Shown: positions 62,014-64,000 of the stretch, piece after piece | How positions within the stretch are numbered: the first letter of the stretch is position 1 | How the letters are laid out: the number at the start of each line of letters is the position of its first letter | Assembly (NCBI RefSeq): GCF_001999305.1 | Contig: NZ_MLHQ01000008.1 | Span: 1 to 64,000, forward strand | DNA length: 64,000 bases | Source: Rodentibacter myodis | Lineage (GTDB): Bacteria; Pseudomonadota; Gammaproteobacteria; Enterobacterales; Pasteurellaceae | Direction of reading: 5' to 3' | Made by a program: the position numbers and the translations under genes | The notes under the pieces: generated by a model | Told to the model about the DNA's origin: nothing | Seen by the model: the letters and a program-made list of their open reading frames with translations, nothing else | Databases searched by the model: none

Positions 62014-62030
62014 AGCCCTTTCGCCTTTTC

Positions 62031-62097
62031 GGGTAAGCCCGTTTCCCCTCGGGAAACGGATTTCCCCTTAAATCATTCCCCTTGGCTCGTCAGAGCC
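62031..62097. repeat. Cluster of short hairpins
   Basis: Three hairpins are packed here: GGG..CCC in GGGTAAGCCC (62031-62040), CCGTTTCCC/GGGAAACGG (62039-62047 and 62051-62059), and GGCTC/GAGCC (62084-62088 and 62093-62097). No gene is visible. The block precedes the duplicated promoter-like element. Confidence 0.6.
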
Positions 62098-62105
62098 CCC
62101 TTAAT

Positions 62106-62129
62106 AACCTTTTGGCTTTTTTGGTGTAT
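62106..62129 (+). promoter_or_regulatory. First copy of a 24-base promoter-like element
   Basis: This 24-base sequence (AACCTTTTGGC, T6, GGTGTAT) is identical to 63456-63479. It continues as TATGAT (62127-62132), an extended -10 with TG before it. An antitoxin-like frame starts 37-40 bases downstream in both copies. Confidence 0.6.
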
Positions 62130-62168
62130 GATGTCAAACAAGTTTATTTCCATTAACCGGAGGAAAAT

Positions 62169-62348
62169 ATGGTATTCAAATAGCCTGGATATGATGAATT
62201 TTTGGCTCGCAAAATTGCGCAGGGTCGCGCTGAATTAGAAGCTGGAAAAGGTATTCTATTAGAAGAGGCAAAAGTACGCGTGCAGGCGACCGTTGAAAAA
62301 ACAGTTAAAGAATTAGATGATTTCAAACGCTCAGTAGTATACTCATAA
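62169..62348 (+). pseudogene. Antitoxin-like gene with an amber stop at codon 5, no toxin
   Basis: The frame MVFK-stop-PGYDEFLARK aligns with the intact antitoxin at 63516 (MIFKEPGYDEFLAQE), showing that TAG at 62181-62183 replaces a glutamate codon. A perfect ribosome site (GGAGGA) is kept. After the stop the frame stays open for 54 codons to 62346. No toxin gene follows. It is an orphan, broken copy of the last module in this window. 62349-62555 shows nothing further. Confidence 0.75.
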
Positions 62349-62555
62349 GTATATAATTATTCTTCCGAAATATTGAGTTGTATATAAGAATGTGTGCGAC
62401 AAACAATTATTTGAACGAGTTCCGAAACGATCGGAATCCGTTTACACGAGAAAACTTTTGTATTTGCATCAATATCACTCTATCAGTTAGAGTTACTGAG
62501 ACAAAGCACCTATAACGTACATGGGTAGCCTCCCTATAGATCAGAAGGAAATGCT

Positions 62556-62744
62556 ATGCAACATATTCAGCAGCAATCTCACCCTATTATTGAAGATCAA
62601 ATACAAGCAATGTTCGAACAATCTTTAACAGAAGAACAACGTTTCTTGCAAGATATAATGACAGGAAAAATTAAGCTAATTCCACACAATGAAGTTATGG
62701 AAAAACTTGAGTTTGTTTTGAAAAATGGGTTACAAGGCAAATGA
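62556..62744 (+). CDS. Putative antitoxin (62 aa)
   Basis: A 62-residue protein, 'MQHIQQQSHPIIEDQIQAMF' then 'EQSLTEEQRFLQDIMTGKIK', with AGAAGGAA before the ATG. Its last bases overlap the toxin-like frame (ATGA, 62741-62744), which is the usual coupling. No DNA-binding fold is obvious. The function is inferred from context. Confidence 0.6.
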   Translation: MQHIQQQSHPIIEDQIQAMFEQSLTEEQRFLQDIMTGKIKLIPHNEVMEKLEFVLKNGLQGK

Positions 62745-63022
62745 AACAAGATTATCTTGTATTTTGGTCTGAACATGCAGAATCAAAATTATTGGACAAA
62801 GCAGGTTACATCTACAACGATAGCCAAAATAACATTATTAGTGAACGATTTTTAGAAACTATGCGTTCTTCTGCGTAAAAATTAAGTTTTGTTGCAGCGG
62901 CTTACGCTGATGGATATTTTCATATTTACCCTCTCAAATATGGACATTCTGTAAAATTCATTGTGGTTGGAGAAACCGTACTTATTGCAGACTTTCTCCC
63001 AAAAGGCTCAAATTTACATTGA
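62741..63022 (+). pseudogene. RelE/ParE-type toxin with a nonsense codon
   Basis: The frame starts 'MKQDYLVFWSEHAESKLLDK' and stops at TAA (62876-62878, codon 46). The same frame then continues without further damage: 'KLSFVAAAYADGYFHIYPLK' then 'YGHSVKFIVVGETVLIADFL' to 63020. One base change could restore a 93-residue RelE/ParE-like toxin. The antitoxin ahead of it is intact. Confidence 0.75.
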
Positions 63023-63046
63023 AACTTCAACCCCAAAACCTATTGT

Positions 63047-63409
63047 TCAGATGAAAAGAAAATTAGGACTGAGTAATTGGAGTGAAACATAAGATAACAA
63101 ACGCCAGTATTTACTGGCTTTTTTACAAGTATTCCAATGTAAATTAGGTTCTATTTTCCCATCCATTTCATCCCAAGTGTCATAATCGCTATTATCAACC
63201 TCTACCTCATTTTCTGCTTCAGTGTTGTCATCATCGTTAAGTTCAGATTCCAATGCTTCTTTATCCACTTCATTTAGGAACTTCCAATAATTACAAATCA
63301 GCTCATTTTCACCGTATTTTTCCCATACGCCGGGATAAAAATATTCTGCTTCAACATGACAAATACCCCCTTCTTGTGGGTCACGAATATTTTCAGCATA
63401 GCTAATCAA
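63047..63409 (-). CDS. Hypothetical acidic protein, probably secreted; 5' end uncertain
   Basis: The listed frame starts at a TTG and reads 'ISYAENIRDPQEGGICHVEA' then 'EYFYPGVWEKYGENELICNY', with an acidic middle (about 58-80). Upstream in the same frame is 'GLKVFAFLLILISYA', a good signal-peptide core, but no normal start. An ATG at 63482 in another frame would join it if one base were removed from the T6 run at 63467-63472. The C-terminal residues read through a plus-strand terminator and are doubtful. No family is recognised. Confidence 0.4.
   Translation of the reverse strand: MISYAENIRDPQEGGICHVEAEYFYPGVWEKYGENELICNYWKFLNEVDKEALESELNDDDNTEAENEVEVDNSDYDTWDEMDGKIEPNLHWNTCKKASKYWRLLSYVSLQLLSPNFLFI
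63103..63118 (+). terminator. Terminator downstream of the third toxin-antitoxin locus
   Basis: GCCAGTA (63103-63109) and TACTGGC (63112-63118) with a two-base loop, followed by T6. It lies 80 bases after the broken toxin. Confidence 0.75.
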
Positions 63410-63455
63410 TATTAAAAGAAAGGCAAATACCTTTAATCCCGTTAGGGATTCCCTT

Positions 63456-63479
63456 AACCTTTTGGCTTTTTTGGTGTAT
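63456..63479 (+). promoter_or_regulatory. Second copy of the 24-base promoter-like element
   Basis: Identical to 62106-62129 and followed by TATCAT as a possible -10. A hairpin AATCCC/GGGATT (63435-63440 and 63445-63450) lies just before it, as hairpins also do at the first copy. Confidence 0.6.
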
Positions 63480-63515
63480 CATTCTCTCAATAATTCCTAT
63501 TTATAGAGGAAATGT

Positions 63516-63695
63516 ATGATTTTCAAAGAACCTGGATACGATGAGTTTTTGGCTCAAGAAATTCAAGATGGACTTGATGATGCTGCCAATGGTAGATACT
63601 GTACTGCGGAGCAATTTAAACAAGAGATGGAGTCATTATTAACCCGTAAAGAACAAGAGCTACAATATTTAGAAGGTAATGTAGCGTATGGCTAA
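63516..63695 (+). CDS. Antitoxin of an intact RelE/ParE-type module (59 aa)
   Basis: ATG at 63516 with AGAGGAAA before it. The product is 'MIFKEPGYDEFLAQEIQDGL' followed by 'DDAANGRYCTAEQFKQEMES' and a charged helix, 59 residues, resembling ParD/StbD-type antitoxins. It overlaps the toxin gene by eight bases (63688-63695), so the two are coupled. Confidence 0.8.
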   Translation: MIFKEPGYDEFLAQEIQDGLDDAANGRYCTAEQFKQEMESLLTRKEQELQYLEGNVAYG

Positions 63696-63987
63696 ACCTT
63701 GGGTTGTTACAGATAAGGCTAGGAAGAATATAGCTAAGATCCTAGATGATGTTGTTGAATATACGTCTCATACAGAGACAGGTATTAGATTATATAACGA
63801 GCTTGTTGAAAAATTCAATTTGATTGGAATGTTACCTAAATGCGGGAAACTTAGAGCAGATCAAATGGGTACAAGAGAAGTTTTCGCTAGGTCTTACCGT
63901 ATTGTATATCAAGAATTTGATGATCATATTAAAATCTTGACTGTGATTCATAGCCGTCAATTCTATCCCCCAAGAGTAAAAAGATAA
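63688..63987 (+). CDS. RelE/ParE family toxin
   Basis: A complete 99-residue protein: 'VVTDKARKNIAKILDDVVEY' at the N terminus, 'LYNELVEKFNLIGMLPKCGK' in the middle and 'SYRIVYQEFDDHIKILTVIH' then 'SRQFYPP' at the end, the ParE/RelE plan. It either poisons gyrase (ParE) or cuts mRNA on the ribosome (RelE); the sequence does not decide. It is the only undamaged toxin gene among four toxin-antitoxin loci here, and could stabilise the element. Confidence 0.85.
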   Translation: MAKPWVVTDKARKNIAKILDDVVEYTSHTETGIRLYNELVEKFNLIGMLPKCGKLRADQMGTREVFARSYRIVYQEFDDHIKILTVIHSRQFYPPRVKR

Positions 63988-64000
63988 TATTTTTAGATAG

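Overview
The window is a piece of a Pasteurellaceae chromosome. The DNA-uptake core AAGTGCGGT (or its complement ACCGCACTT) is scattered through the first 56 kb, often as inverted pairs that act as terminators. This is the Hin-type signal of the Haemophilus/Aggregatibacter/Pasteurella branch. Gene content fits (mla, ccm, gal/mgl, TAXI-TRAP, MetR). I cannot fix the genus; a sorbitol PTS operon argues against typical H. influenzae.

Region 1 (1-15 kb): a 10-copy heptanucleotide repeat, small transporters (MFS, AEC, AzlCD with MetR), a TAXI-type TRAP transporter with a UspA protein, gamma-glutamyltransferase, a large membrane protein of the SpecificRecomb family and acyl-CoA thioesterase II. Region 2 (15-24 kb): a frameshifted DUF455 gene, then murA-ibaG-mlaBCDEF (minus strand; outer-membrane lipid transport and peptidoglycan), lnt and corC. 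Region 3 (23.5-32 kb): a complete galactose regulon. galTKM runs left and the LacI-family regulator followed by mglBAC runs right; two intergenic spans carry CRP and Gal operators. Region 4 (32-41 kb): an unknown secreted protein plus a His-tailed lipoprotein, the whole cytochrome c maturation set ccmABCDEFGHI, and sodA. Region 5 (41-48 kb): rlmN-pilW-rodZ-ispG-hisS-yfgM and pbpG. Region 6 (48.7-56 kb): the sorbitol operon srlAEBD-gutM-srlR under a CRP site, then hinT-ycfL-nagZ-rlmC.

Region 7 (56.5-64 kb) is foreign. After an intact tRNA-Lys there is only the 3' half of a tRNA-Leu gene, next to a tyrosine integrase and a TraI_2/MobH-type relaxase. This is one end of an integrative and conjugative element inserted in tRNA-Leu, resembling the ICEHin1056 group; the other end lies beyond the window. 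The DNA is more AT-rich and holds only one uptake sequence. Cargo visible here is an AAA ATPase plus PIN-domain nuclease pair (the best candidate for a new defence or toxin system) and four toxin-antitoxin loci, of which only the last looks intact. The integrase carries a one-base frameshift in a homopolymer, so the element may no longer be mobile, unless that base is a sequencing error.
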